In this document: one piece after another, positions 44,359-54,120 of the stretch
Numbering within the stretch: position 1 is the stretch's first letter
Layout: each line of letters starts with the position of its first letter
DNA from: Diploptera punctata
Lineage: Eukaryota; Arthropoda; Insecta; Blattodea; Blaberidae
NCBI GenBank assembly: GCA_030220185.1
Contig: JASPKZ010009696.1
Coordinates: 62,001-126,000, forward strand
Direction: 5' to 3'
DNA length: 64,000 nt
Notes under the pieces: generated by a model
Told to the model about the DNA's origin: nothing
Database searches by the model: none
The model's input: only the letters and a program-made list of their open reading frames with translations
Made by a program: the position numbers and the translations under genes

Positions 44359-44391
44359 ATATATATATATATATATATACATATATATTTT
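44359..44391. repeat. (AT)n microsatellite
   Basis: Terminates the tRNA-like array and borders a LINE relic. Confidence 0.9.
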
Positions 44392-44394
44392 CAT

Positions 44395-44900
44395 TCATAG
44401 TGTTGTGCCCAAGAGCAGGTCTTTCACTGCAAACTCAGCTTTCCTTTTTGTATCTGCATACAAACCATATATTTTAATATAGTCTATCATATGATGCTTC
44501 TTTCTGCCTCTAACTTTGATTCCATTGACCATTCCTTCTAGGACATCCTTCATCAGGCAGTTTCTTCTTAGCCAGTGGCCAATCCAATTTATTTTCCTCT
44601 TCTTTATGAGTTCCAGCATTGTTCTTCTTTCATCTACTCTGTCTAGCACATCTTTATTTCTTATTTTGTCTGTCCATTTTATATGTTCCTTTCTTCTCCA
44701 CATCTCAAAAGCTTCCAGTCGCTTTCCCTCATTCCGTCGTAATGTCCAAGTCTCTGCACCATACAATGCTACTCTCCACACAAAGCACTTCACTAGCCAC
44801 TTCCGTAATTATTTTGCCAAAGGTCCGCAGAAAATGCTTCTCTTCTTGTTAAAAGCTTCTTTTGCCATTGCTGTCCTCTGCTTTACTTCTTGACCACAGT
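44395..44900 (-). pseudogene. LINE-F C-terminal fragment
   Basis: Minus-strand frame 44793-44395, 132 codons, with ALYGAETWTLRRNEGKRLEA, EHIKWTDKIRNKDVL, NWIGHWLRRNCLMKDV and, towards the end, AEFAVKDL. This is the region following the reverse transcriptase in a widespread insect LINE type. One or two codons appear missing after FEMW. Upstream bases to 44900 are out of frame. (AT)n tracts lie on both sides. It has no catalytic domain. Confidence 0.85.
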
Positions 44901-44902
44901 TC

Positions 44903-44905
<3 letters not shown>

Positions 44906-44942
<37 letters not shown>

Positions 44943-44955
44943 CTATATATATATA
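44906..44955. repeat. (AT)n microsatellite
   Basis: Interrupted once by ggc. Confidence 0.9.
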
Positions 44956-45408
44956 GTTGAAATTATTACCGGTAAGTCAGTCACAATAGAATTTACGGAG
45001 AATGTTATAGAAATTATTGTATCATTCATTCTTAGCTATTAAGCTATTCGATATGAGTGTCCAGCACTGAACAAAGGACTGATGTTTACAGGTTGGAGTG
45101 TAGCGAAAATTAAACAGAGTGACAAAAAAAATAGAGGGGCCGTTTACGGGAAATGTATTGTCCTTATTGGCGGATCCTTCTATATAAAAATGATATGAAC
45201 GGCGAGTACTGAAGGATCTAAACAGCAGCCAAACGTTTATCTTATAAGGCGCCCAGTGTAATGTAGTTATTTATTTAATGTTACGGAATATTATGTACTG
45301 CAATTTTTCTGTATATAATATTTTTTATAATTTGGTTGGATGGAAGAAAAGGGCTTATGATCTTTACTCTGCCAATTTAAATAAACAATTATTAATACTT
45401 TATAATCT
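44956..45408. other. No recognisable feature
   Basis: Spacer, no supported feature. Confidence 0.45.
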
Positions 45409-45741
45409 GTCCACCGTTCTGTGGTCTCGAGGTAGCGTGCTGCCTTGTCACGCAGAGGACCCGGGTTCGATCCCCGGTCGGGGCAGTTTTTCTGGGTGAG
45501 GTTTTTATCGGGGTTTTTCCTCACCTGTAGGACAAATGTCAGGAAAAATTTAAGGCCCAAACGGTCCCCGAAATCTTATGACCATAATCATCCTTATCAT
45601 TATCATCATCATCCTTCACCGGTGTGGAAAGCAACGGGAAACTACCACACCTACAATTCCCTAGTAAATCTGCAAGCATAGCATGAAAATGCTATGATTG
45701 CAGTGAAGGACCTGCCTTCGGGCAGAATTACTATGGATGGA
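45409..45741 (+). mobile_element. SINE1, near-complete
   Basis: gtccaccgttctgtggtctc, the B-box region acccgggttcgatccccggt at 45460-45479, ggtgaggtttttatcggggt, and the closing actatggatggat. An (AAT)n run at 45742-45785 follows. Confidence 0.92.
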
Positions 45742-45747
45742 TAATAC

Positions 45748-45785
<38 letters not shown>

Positions 45786-45950
45786 TTCTCGTTATATGCT
45801 TATGGACAGATCCCAAAAGCTATGATTTACTACCGGACACATGGAAATAGATCTTCGAACCCTCCGAGTAAAAGATGAATTGAAATGCCAGCCTTGAGAT
45901 CGTAATAGGCCATCAGGCCTTATAATTATATGGAAGGATATTATTACGAC

Positions 45951-45990
<40 letters not shown>

Positions 45991-46497
45991 TTATTATATT
46001 TATATAAATATTAACTCGCTTACTTTTTGAACGCCGATACGCCACTGAGGATGAGGAAGTGGAAATCCAGAAGTGAAATACAAGCTGAAGACCATAAAAT
46101 AGCAATAAATTGACCAAGATAATTGGTTTATTGGTTAAAATTAGTTTGGCTTGGAATACTGTTTCTGATTTATAACTCCTAGCTTTATGAAAATTGATTC
46201 TAGTGAATACTTCCATTTCACAAAGTGTCTTTTTATATTGAAGATTAAATTTTATCATAGTTATAATTCTTTAGTGTTAATAAATGTTGTCATGTTTTGA
46301 AATTTAACAATACAGAGTTACACAGCCTTCCAAAATAATATACCCAGGGATAAACATAATGTAAGGAAATAAAAATTCTGAATTTTTCACCAGAAAATAT
46401 GATAAATTTTCTGTATTTCAGTTGACGTATTAAAATTAAATCCATTAGTGTCCCCAGTTTATTGTGCGTAACATGGAACAAATAAACAATTGAAGTG

Positions 46498-46499
<2 letters not shown>
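45786..46499. other. No recognised gene; (ATT)n at 45950-45990
   Basis: AT-rich. Apart from the microsatellite and a (TA)n tract starting at 46500, nothing is supported. Confidence 0.45.
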
Positions 46500-46531
<32 letters not shown>

Positions 46532-46544
46532 CCTACATATATAT

Positions 46545-46824
46545 AAAGGTAAAGGGATCCCACCACAGTCTTAGGACGCCCTTGGGCTAGTAAGAGGTTA
46601 AGGCTCCCACTTTTTCTAGACAATCGGCACTTGATGTCAGCCGGGTTGTCAGCCCTGCGTGACTGCCGCCTCTACCCCCAGAACAAGCGCCCGGTTTTCA
46701 TATCCGGGTCATAGTGCCGCCAGAACGTTTGGGTTAGTTTAAAAATTCTGACTCCACGGGACTCGAACCCACGACCTTTAGGCTTGTAGCTTACTGCCTT
46801 AACCACTATGCTACGGTGTGCCCC
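46545..46824 (-). mobile_element. SINE2, near-complete, minus strand
   Basis: aaaggtaaagggatcccacc at the left (3' end) and gctacggtgtgcccc at the right (head). The B-box equivalent gggactcgaacccacgacc is at 46758-46776 and the A-box equivalent ttaaccactatgctac at 46799-46814. Confidence 0.92.
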
Positions 46825-46834
46825 ATATATGTAT

Positions 46835-46880
46835 ATCGAGTCCTTGCCCTCCCGGCTTGTAGCATATTGCCTTAACCAAC
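46835..46880 (-). mobile_element. SINE2 head fragment
   Basis: tcgagtccttgccctcccgg and cttgtagcatattgccttaa repeat the head of the neighbouring SINE2, followed by (CA)n and (TA)n runs. Confidence 0.7.
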
Positions 46881-46945
46881 ACACACACACACGTACAGGC
46901 CTATATATATCACACACACGTATAGGCCTATATATATATATATGC

Positions 46946-47299
46946 GTCCACCGCTGTGGTCTCGAGGTAGCGTGCTGCCTTATCACGCAGCGGGCGGGTT
47001 CGATTCCCGGTCGGGGCAGTTTTTCTGGGTGAGGTTTTTATCGGGGTTTTTCCTCACCTGTAAGACAAATGTCAGGAAAACTTTAAGGCTCAAACGGTCC
47101 CCGAAATCATATGGTCATCATCCTTATCATTATCATCCTTACCATTATCATTATCATCATCATCCTTCACCGGTGTGGAAAGCAACGGGAAGCTACCAAA
47201 CCTACACAATTCCCTAATAAAGCTGCAAGTATAGCATGAAAATGCTATGATTGCAGTGAAGGACCTGTCTTCGGGCAGAATTACTATCGATGGATGGAT
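46946..47299 (+). mobile_element. SINE1, near-complete
   Basis: Starts gtccaccgctgtggtctcga and ends ctatcgatggatgga; one short deletion in the head (cagcgggcgggttcgattcc). It sits between inverted CA/TA tracts that are themselves flanked by inverted SINE2 heads. Confidence 0.92.
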
Positions 47300-47322
47300 A
47301 TATATGCCTATACGTGTGTGTG

Positions 47323-47500
47323 TTTTGGTTAAGGCAATACGCTACAAACCGGAAGGTCAAGGACTCGAGATCCGATAGACTTATGATATTAAACTGACCT
47401 AAACCTCCGGTTCCATGGACCTGGGATCGGTTCAGCCTCTAACAGTAACAAGAATCGAGTTATATGTTCTGAAGATAAAGGCGGCGGTCGCAGAGCATGC
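47323..47500 (+). mobile_element. SINE2, diverged
   Basis: ttggttaaggcaatacgcta, gaccggaaggtcaagg-like head, aaactgacctaaacctccgg and ggttcagcctctaac are SINE2 blocks; the rest is eroded. Confidence 0.8.
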
Positions 47501-47512
47501 ATACACGCAAAC

Positions 47513-47518
47513 ACACAT

Positions 47519-47582
<64 letters not shown>
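47513..47582. repeat. (CA)n and (TA)n compound microsatellite
   Basis: cacaca followed by tatata; directly precedes a tRNA-like cassette. Confidence 0.95.
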
Positions 47583-47583
<1 letters not shown>

Positions 47584-47808
47584 AATTTGCTTAACTGTTA
47601 TGTTAGCCGCTAGATGTCAGTCGGAACAAAGTTCCGCTACCTCTTGTGTGAATTGAGAATACTACATGTATAAGAAAAAATGTATGTTTGTGTTGGAATT
47701 CTTGGGTAGCTCAGGTCGTTAGAGCGCTAAACGTACAGAGTTTAGAGACTCGGGTTCAAATCCCGACTCAAGCATTCATTTTTCTTTTCATATCATATAT
47801 ATAAAAAC
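47583..47808 (+). repeat. tRNA-like cassette, single diverged copy
   Basis: The leader aatttgcttaactgttatgt, gctagatgtcagtcggaac, and aattgagaatactacatgta, plus the trailer cattcatttttcttttcata, align with the array units and with 39004-39320. It again abuts a (TA)n tract. Confidence 0.8.
47701..47773 (+). tRNA. tRNA-like gene with Lys/Ile-type D arm and loop GTACAGA
   Basis: cttgggtagctcaggtcgtt begins the body and gactcaagc ends it. Acceptor CTTGGG pairs with CTCAAG (one G-T pair). The D stem GCTC/GAGC is perfect. The anticodon stem CTAAAC/GTTTAG, 6 bp, closes the loop GTACAGA. The T stem TCGGG/CCCGA is perfect with loop ttcaaat. A T5 run follows. The loop is identical to that of the array at 42-44 kb although the stems and D arm differ. 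Anticodon reads ACA. Function unknown. Confidence 0.5.
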
Positions 47809-48149
47809 AATTTATTAGTTTCGTTACACTGAATTTTATTTAAAATGTGAAACTTTCTTTCTTTTGCACTTGGCCTTTCAGCATATGAATGGGTGGTTCT
47901 CTGAAAATGTCACTTTAATTCGTTTTTACTTCAATTTCAGTATAATCATATGTATTTATAAACATTTTTGTATTTAGGCTATTATAGGCCTATTATTTTT
48001 ATGTATTACAAAATGTCTTTCACTGATTCAATGAAGGATAAAACATTATAAACATATCTTTGTCATTTTAAATATATAAATAAATAAAATAATAAGTATT
48101 ATTATTATATCAATATATGTATTTATGTATGTATGTATGTATGTATGTA

Positions 48150-48330
48150 TGCAAGTCCTGTGCCACAGTCGGATGAGAAAACAACTATAAAGGCTGGAGG
48201 ACTTGACATACTGACCCCATATCATCTCTATACTGGCTAGATGATTGTCTGCCATTTAAATGACACACGTGGATGTGAAACCAGCTGTTGACTGGTATTT
48301 TAAATGCATAAAGCATCTTATACAGTAATC
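48150..48330. repeat. Dispersed SINE-like repeat, partner of 3070-3395
   Basis: gacatactgaccccatatca, ggctagatgattgtctgcca and ggatgtgaaaccagctgttg align with 3274-3370. A (TATG)n tract precedes it. Confidence 0.55.
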
Positions 48331-48688
48331 AAGTTTTCTTTTTCCAATGACTGAGTCAGCCTCTTTCTTTCTTTCTGTCTCTCTCACTATCTTAGTTTAA
48401 CGTCTCTCTTTGTATGTCCATTTACGTTCCCCATGCCTTTCGGGTCTTACATTCACACGACGGTCAGGAGAGGGTTCTTTAATCAGGCGCATAATGTTTG
48501 ACCATACAAGGATACGAGTTGCGTGTTCAGCTCAATACCACGGTCACCTCCTGTACAACACGAATATTTTAGACATGATATTCATTCATACAGTTTTACA
48601 AAAACAAGCGGGTATTATAGGGTAATAATAATAGAAAATGGTGCTCGGAGACTCTTTTGAACCTTAAAGTTTCCCAGCATTTCTCAAA
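48331..48688. other. No recognisable feature
   Basis: Spacer with a pyrimidine-rich run near 48365; no gene supported. Confidence 0.45.
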
Positions 48689-48845
48689 GGCCTATAGATG
48701 AGAAAAATTCCTTAACCTAACATGCGCAGATAAAATTTCCCCAAGGGAGATTGATGCCATACCCGTTGGCCTATAGGTGAGGAAAATTCCCTAAAGTAAC
48801 TCGCCCAGGAAATGTGTCCCAAAGGGAGATTGAGACCATACCTAG
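48689..48845. repeat. Two-copy tandem repeat, about 79 bp
   Basis: ggcctatagatgagaaaaat ... gggagattgatgccatac is followed from 48768 by ggcctataggtgaggaaaat ... gggagattgagaccatac. Confidence 0.85.
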
Positions 48846-48984
48846 TGTATTTCTTTGATAAAATTGATTAAAAGAACATATTATTTGTATTGATTGAAAT
48901 TTCACAAAGAGACAATACCAGAAATGTAAGACAATCTGTTGGAATTGGACCAAAATAAATAATAATAACAAGAATAATATAATT

Positions 48985-49040
48985 ATATTATTATTATATA
49001 ATTATATTATTAGTTATTATTATTATCATTATTATTATTA

Positions 49041-49071
<31 letters not shown>

Positions 49072-49080
49072 TTTATCATC
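48985..49080. repeat. (ATT)n-rich low-complexity tract
   Basis: Imperfect tta/att units with several interruptions. Confidence 0.9.
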
Positions 49081-49204
49081 ATTATAGAAATTCAACAAAA
49101 CTTAGAACAATGACTTAGTCGATGGAAATGGATTTCTTGAAGAGAGCAGCAAGATGTTCAAAATTTAAAAAAAAAAGTCATACCAGAAAAATATACATAT
49201 CAAA

Positions 49205-49432
49205 TATCCAATTTTATATAATGTAAGAAACAAGCAGTTTAATTGATGTGGACATGTGCGACGAATACAAGAAGAAAGGTTGCCCAGAAAACCACTGGAA
49301 TGGTGTCCACCTGGAAAAAGAAAGAAAGAAAGGAAGATCTCGAAACTCGTGGATGCAAGAAATAAGAACTGGTATGAGAACAAGAGGGCAGGAGGATGTG
49401 GAGTGGATGGATAGACACGAGTAGAGACCTTT
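49205..49432 (+). pseudogene. LINE C-terminal relic related to LINE-C/D
   Basis: Shifting frames give CGHVRRIQEERLPRKPLEW at about 49241-49300 and, after frame changes, WMQEIRTGMRTRGQEDVEW near 49350-49405. This is the order WxGHVxRMxExRxPKxxxEW, RGRP, then the final helix in LINE-C and LINE-D. No tail was identified. Confidence 0.7.
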
Positions 49433-49501
49433 AGGCCCATAAAGATATGTAAACATTGAAAATCTGTAGGCTATATATAAATAAAATTAATAATATTATT
49501 A

Positions 49502-50124
49502 TCATACGTAATGCCACGAGTGACTTCCAAATTATCGATGAATTCACGACTCACGAAGTGAGGAGTGAATTTATCTAGAGAATTTGGAAATCAAGAGTGG
49601 CTTTTGTTAGGACTATATAACGAATAAAATTAAGGTGTTTACTCAAAAATCATTGTTTAACTATAGTTATTTTAAAATATTTATATATTTAATGTAAACG
49701 GCGATGTTTGAAAACAAATCAGACATGTGAGGTTATGTTCATTCACTGCTGCTTGATCATATTATTTATTGTCAAATAAGATCGCAATATTGTAAGAGTG
49801 CACCCAAATGGAGAAATAATGAAACACATCAAACTATAAATCATAATCAACATTACGGGTTATTCATTTATTTTTTAGTAAACAACTCAGTAAAATCAAG
49901 GAACCTTTTCATTGTTTGCTATATTCAATGTATTTGTTGGAGAAAAATAATGCTTTGACCTGTTCAGAACATTAAAAAAGGAGGATCTTTCTTTATCACA
50001 AAAGCAGGAGCTGATAAAGAGAAATCGATAAAGAGCGAGGTGAAACACGACTGTCTTTGGTTGTAAAACATTAATTGAAACGTGATTGGTCATTGACTAG
50101 CATTTGTGGCATGAGTTAAATAGT
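49502..50124 (+). mobile_element. MITE-A, near-complete copy
   Basis: tcatacgtaatgccacgagt to catgagttaaatagtc, with the same internal deletion pattern as 10302-10925, so both may derive from one subfamily. Confidence 0.88.
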
Positions 50125-50640
50125 CAATAATACTCGTAATATTATTCGATATTTTACTTAAGAAATGTTTTAAATAATAATAAATATTTTCTGAAAAAAA
50201 CTAGTTGATTATTTTCAAGTGTGAAATATGCTTGAATATATATCTGCCACGATTCTGTATGAGAAATGCCAATATAAAAATGTCTAACTCTGTTGTATTA
50301 GCATTTCTTGAATGCGGAAATGCCATATCAGGACGTCTTCATATGCCATCTGTTGACCCTTTGCCAAAACGAGATGATGTCAACGAGCGGATAATTCAAG
50401 GATAACAGTAAACACCTCGCATATCTGCATATCGACACTTTAAATCGACATTTTAGCATTTTTTTTTCTAAACTTGTTTATGTAAGAGGCTTCTAGAAGG
50501 AATCCATGTATACGATCGTGTTTGTTGGATGTTTCTTTTCATATCGCTATACACACATATATTAAGGATGACCGCTGCAAAGGGGGCAAAATATAATAAC
50601 AAAAAACATCAATAATAATAATAATAATAATAATAATGTT
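50125..50640. other. No recognised gene; (AAT)n at 50612-50636
   Basis: AT-rich spacer. A 66-codon frame at 50205-50405 has no recognisable domain. Confidence 0.4.
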
Positions 50641-50821
50641 TTATAAGTCCACCCTGTGGCCTCGGGATAGGATCGTTACCTCGTATTCAGCGGGCCTGAG
50701 CTATATCCCGATCCGGACCTGTTTCCCGGATGATGGTTTTTTCTGGGCTTTTTCCTCACCTGAAAGGAATCGTTAACGCCCAAACGATCTTCGAACATTA
50801 TCTGACCATCCTAATCATCAT
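50641..50821 (+). mobile_element. SINE1, diverged, interrupted by LINE-B
   Basis: taagtccaccctgtggcctc, a degenerate B box, gggctttttcctcacctgaa and cgcccaaacgatcttcg are SINE1 blocks. It is cut at 50821 by a LINE-B insertion; tctcttattcgctgtgttta after 51390 may be its continuation. Confidence 0.75.
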
Positions 50822-51375
50822 CTTCTTCTTCTTCTTCTTCACTTCACGGGCTAGGCAAATTGCCTGTTCCGCCTCACAGTTGTTCTGTCCATCTTTTCAC
50901 TGGCATTCCTACATTCCTTGAACCTCTTGGCTTGTAGTTGAATGCTGATCTTGGTAATCTTAATACATTCATTATTTCCACGTGTGTAAACCATTTTTCT
51001 CTATATTCTCTGATTTTCTCATCCAATGGATATAAATTTAACTCTGTTCTTATATCTTCATTCCTTATCCAATCCAATCTTGTGCAGCCTTTTGTTCTTC
51101 TAAGGAAGTTCATTTCTGCGCTTTGTATTCTACTTTGCAGTTTTTTGGTCATTACCCAAGTTTCGCACCCATAAAGTAATGCAGGAACTGCCAATGTTTT
51201 ATAAAACTTCAATCTAGCATCTCTTCTTGTTTTATTCTTTAATGTTTTATATATAGTTCCGCATGTCATTTGGAATTTCGACAGTTTCATATTTATGTCT
51301 CTTTCAGTTATTGTGTTTATAGTAAAATTACAACTCAAATAATTAACATGTGTTACTTGTTCCAGAGGTTTCTTG
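50822..51375 (-). mobile_element. LINE-B 3' half with 15-bp TSD
   Basis: Frame 51338-50874 encodes 154 residues: INMKLSKFQMTCGTIYKTL, LKFYKTLAVPALLYGCETW, EMNFLRRTKGCTRLDW and YKPRGSRNVGMPVKRW before the stop. It corresponds to the thumb-distal and C-terminal domain of a LINE-B relative, with no catalytic motifs. The tail, at the left, is ttcttcttc. CATCCTAATCATCAT is exact at 50807-50821 and 51376-51390. It is divergent from the 60-62 kb LINE-B copies, so probably another subfamily. Confidence 0.92.
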
Positions 51376-51390
51376 CATCCTAATCATCAT

Positions 51391-51693
51391 TCTCTTATTC
51401 GCTGTGTTTAGTAAGAATATGAACATGTGATTGGAATTATGTATTTCTTCTTACTGTTGTGTTTTTCGATGGTGGCCCTGAAATGAGTGTTGATCACTCA
51501 TTCGTAAAGGGTTGTCATGTCGTTGTGGGGTCAAAACAGTGGTGTGTTTCATCTAAATTTTAATATCCCTCTCCCGACAGGTCTGTATAAGGCTCGGGCG
51601 GCGTGTAGCAGGTAAAATGACATATGAAGGAGAGGTTAAACTACAATGGAGAAAAAAAGGAGAAAGAGAAGATAATGTTTGATAGTAGAATGA
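51391..51693. other. No recognisable feature beyond a possible SINE1 remnant
   Basis: The first 40 bp may be the displaced end of SINE1; the remainder is unrecognised. Confidence 0.4.
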
Positions 51694-51957
51694 AGGCTTT
51701 CACGGTCGTTTAAGCACTGATGAATATTTTCCGGGCTGATGATAGGCAGTGGCTGATAGTTGCTGTTGTAGGCAGTGTTTCGTCTCCGGCAGTGGGAGAT
51801 GTTTTCAGTGGATGAGCTGTTCCAAGCTGGAGAATTCGCCGGAGCGTCTTCAGCTAGGAAGCTATTCAGGAACGCGAAAATGTTTTCCGCAGCAGAAGAC
51901 GAAATGTCTGGGCAAAAAAGCCACCTTTGACCACGGTTTATCAGCCTAGAAAATTGT
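51694..51957. repeat. Diverged relative of the foldback family
   Basis: aatgaaggctttcacggtcg, agtgtttcgtctccggcagt, gatgttttcagtgg and gcagaagacgaaatgtctgg, ending tgaccacggtttatcagcct, are the order of motifs in the 41-kb foldback. The arms are only weakly complementary. Confidence 0.55.
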
Positions 51958-51965
51958 CATCAGCA

Positions 51966-52060
51966 TAATATTTATGTATGTATTTATTCCCCCAGAGTGA
52001 AGCCTTAGGCCTTCTACTGTACTCAAATAAAACACACATATAAAATACATATTTAAAAAA
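51966..52060 (-). repeat. LINE 3'-end-type piece
   Basis: tatttattcccccagagtga and agccttaggccttctactgt resemble the minus-strand repeat end at 25396-25450. Weak match. Confidence 0.35.
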
Positions 52061-53628
52061 TATATAATTAATATAGGCCTGCATATAGTCCTTATTTTTA
52101 TAAATTAAGTAGCTCAGAATAAAAATAAAATAAATAAAAAACATACATCTCATTCTAATTACTTGACATTATTAAATATTTTGTGTTAATTAAAGCTTTA
52201 AAATTATACATGGATTTTTTTAATTTCTTAAAGTATTCAATCCGAATTAATGTATAAATAATTCCGCAAAAATCACTTTACTATTAGACTTTTCTCAGGA
52301 ACTACTTGAGTAGGACAATAACATTTTGAGGATATTAATTAAATAAAAAAAAAACTACGTTTTATTTTTATTTAATTAATAAATATGGATTTTCATCAAG
52401 TAAACACCAACTCAATTGATTATTTTGAGGATAGTTTACTCACTGTACGATGAAATTCCACTATCATATTCAGTAAATTATTCTGTCAAAAACTATATTT
52501 TGATCAACAGTTGATATGGAGGATACAGGAAAAGTCTTTTTTTTTTGTCAAAATGGAGTTTGAGGTGTCATTAGAATCTCCATAAAAATCGATATAATTT
52601 AGAAGTGTGAAACAATATAATATAGAGTTCGGTCATGTGTTTATTTATCTCCAAAGTTTAGTGTACAGGAAAGAAAGTATAGATATTGAAGCACTAAAAT
52701 TATGTTTTCTAGGTTTCAAAGAAAATTGATTTTTTTTTTTTTTGCTTACATATCTAAAAAATACTTGTTTCTTCTCAAATTTAAAATTGGATCATAGTCT
52801 ACATTGCATTCGAAATATTACAAATATAAAATAAAATGTTGAAGGCAGATTGTTATATACAATGACTACTTGTAGTTGAAATTATACTTTATTTGTTACA
52901 GAAGATAAGAAAACTGTACCTTAAATGACTATGTAATGACCAAACTTCGATTACAAATAGGTCGGAATGAATGTTTTAACATATCTAAAAATACCACTAT
53001 ATTTTTTAAGCTAAATGTATACCTATAACTAATTAAAAGTAACAATATCAGGTAATCGAATCAGATATATGTATATATTTATTTATTTATTACAATTTAC
53101 TTTTTATCCCTCTTCACAACTCCTTTTTGGAATTAATAGAATTGTAATTTGAGTAGAGAATTTTTTGGTAAAGTAGATATAACGGTAATTAATTCTAGGT
53201 TTTATTAAGTATATCCATTATATATTATCTTTGAAAATTATATTTTTTTGTATCACCACAATAATGGGCGTTACCAGTAGATAGTGGTTACTAATATCCT
53301 CTGCTTCGAAGGTGCAATTCCAACCGGGATTAATGTATTAAAAGAACGTAATTAACCCCTGATTAATATTTTTATTTTTCGAATGGGAAGAAAAACCCCT
53401 GAGTCCGGTGTCGTAGTATAGAAATCTCGAACCTGATGAAAGAATAGAATAGAATAGAATAGACTTATTTAGCGAGGCGTCTGAATGAAATTTGTCGACC
53501 GTTTATGCATATCAACAGAATTGTGTTGTTATATAATTATATAATAAATAAAATTTTAATTTATTATATACATATCTCGTTCCTTTTGAATGCTTATCAA
53601 TTAATTATCATACAATATAGTTATTAAA
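52061..53628. other. No recognised gene; AT-rich, with an (AGAAT)n run near 53433-53462
   Basis: 1.6 kb of strongly AT-rich DNA without a credible frame. It is the longest feature-poor stretch in the window. Confidence 0.45.
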
Positions 53629-53642
53629 TTTGTTTTAATTAT

Positions 53643-54106
53643 CTCTCTATCTTCGGGTTTTTTTTACAGCTGCTGCCGTCTTCCCGTGCCAAACATCCAA
53701 AGCTTATGAACTTTTTTTTCACCCGGCTTTGCTTCGTTTGGTCTTTTAGCATTGTATGATTTTTTTAATGCGTGGGGAGTTAGCCCGCAGCACAAACCCC
53801 CAACCTAGAGGACCGGGACATTTTCTGCTTGGGGTTTCTTTCCATAGGCTTTGAAGATTCCTCTTCACCGCAAGGTAGCGTTTCTCTATTTCCCTTAGAG
53901 ATTGGGTTGCCTCTTCCCCCAGATCCGCCGTGTCGAAGGACTCCTTCTGCACCGACTCTGCCGTTGAGGTCTTCACAGTAACCCTGGCTAGGGTCCCTTA
54001 TAGGGTACTATCAGTCAGAGCCAATTGAACCCTGGTTTGTTTAATGAGGTTGTTAATTCTCCCCCTCCTCCTTTCTCATCCGGGCTTCGGACCGTCCATA
54101 GCGGAG
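53643..54106 (-). mobile_element. Terminal-only LINE-C derivative with 14-bp TSD
   Basis: Minus-strand element whose 5' part, 54106 to about 53712, matches the 5' region of LINE-C (19790-20180) and whose last 60 bp, about 53705-53643, match the LINE-C 3' end (GTGRRQQL codons, aaaaaacccgaagatagaga). Everything between is absent. The remaining 5' frame, 53976-53746, encodes the N-terminal leader (MKTSTAESVQKESFDTADLG, then LREIEKRYLAVKRNLQSLW). TTTGTTTTAATTAT is exact at 53629-53642 and 54107-54120, which shows that this shortened form inserted as such. It needs LINE-C enzymes in trans. Confidence 0.92.
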
Positions 54107-54120
54107 TTTGTTTTAATTAT

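Larger units (their letters stand above)
42077..44361 (+). repeat. Tandem array of eight tRNA-like units (298-bp period)
   Basis: Units start (gaagacagtgttctcgcgac) at 42077, 42375, 42673, 42971, 43269, 43579, 43891 and 44188. The first four periods are exactly 298 bp and almost identical; later ones are 310, 312 and 297 bp. The last unit stops after 174 bp at an (AT)n tract, and the first begins at a (TA)n tract. Each unit holds a leader with the inverted octamers actagatg/catctagt, a 69-nt tRNA-like body with A and B boxes, a T5 run, and about 140 bp of AT-rich trailer. Similarity suggests recent unequal exchange or rolling amplification. Confidence 0.95.

Noticed and set aside
42077..44361. 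CRISPR-like array
   Set aside because: Periodicity is 298 bp with whole-unit identity; there are no unique spacers, and the DNA is eukaryotic. It is a tandem repeat of tRNA-like units.
46672..46986. Frames over SINE2 copies (also 34030-34251, 56360-56578, 63751-63972)
   Set aside because: Same reason: translations of SINE2 on the antisense strand.
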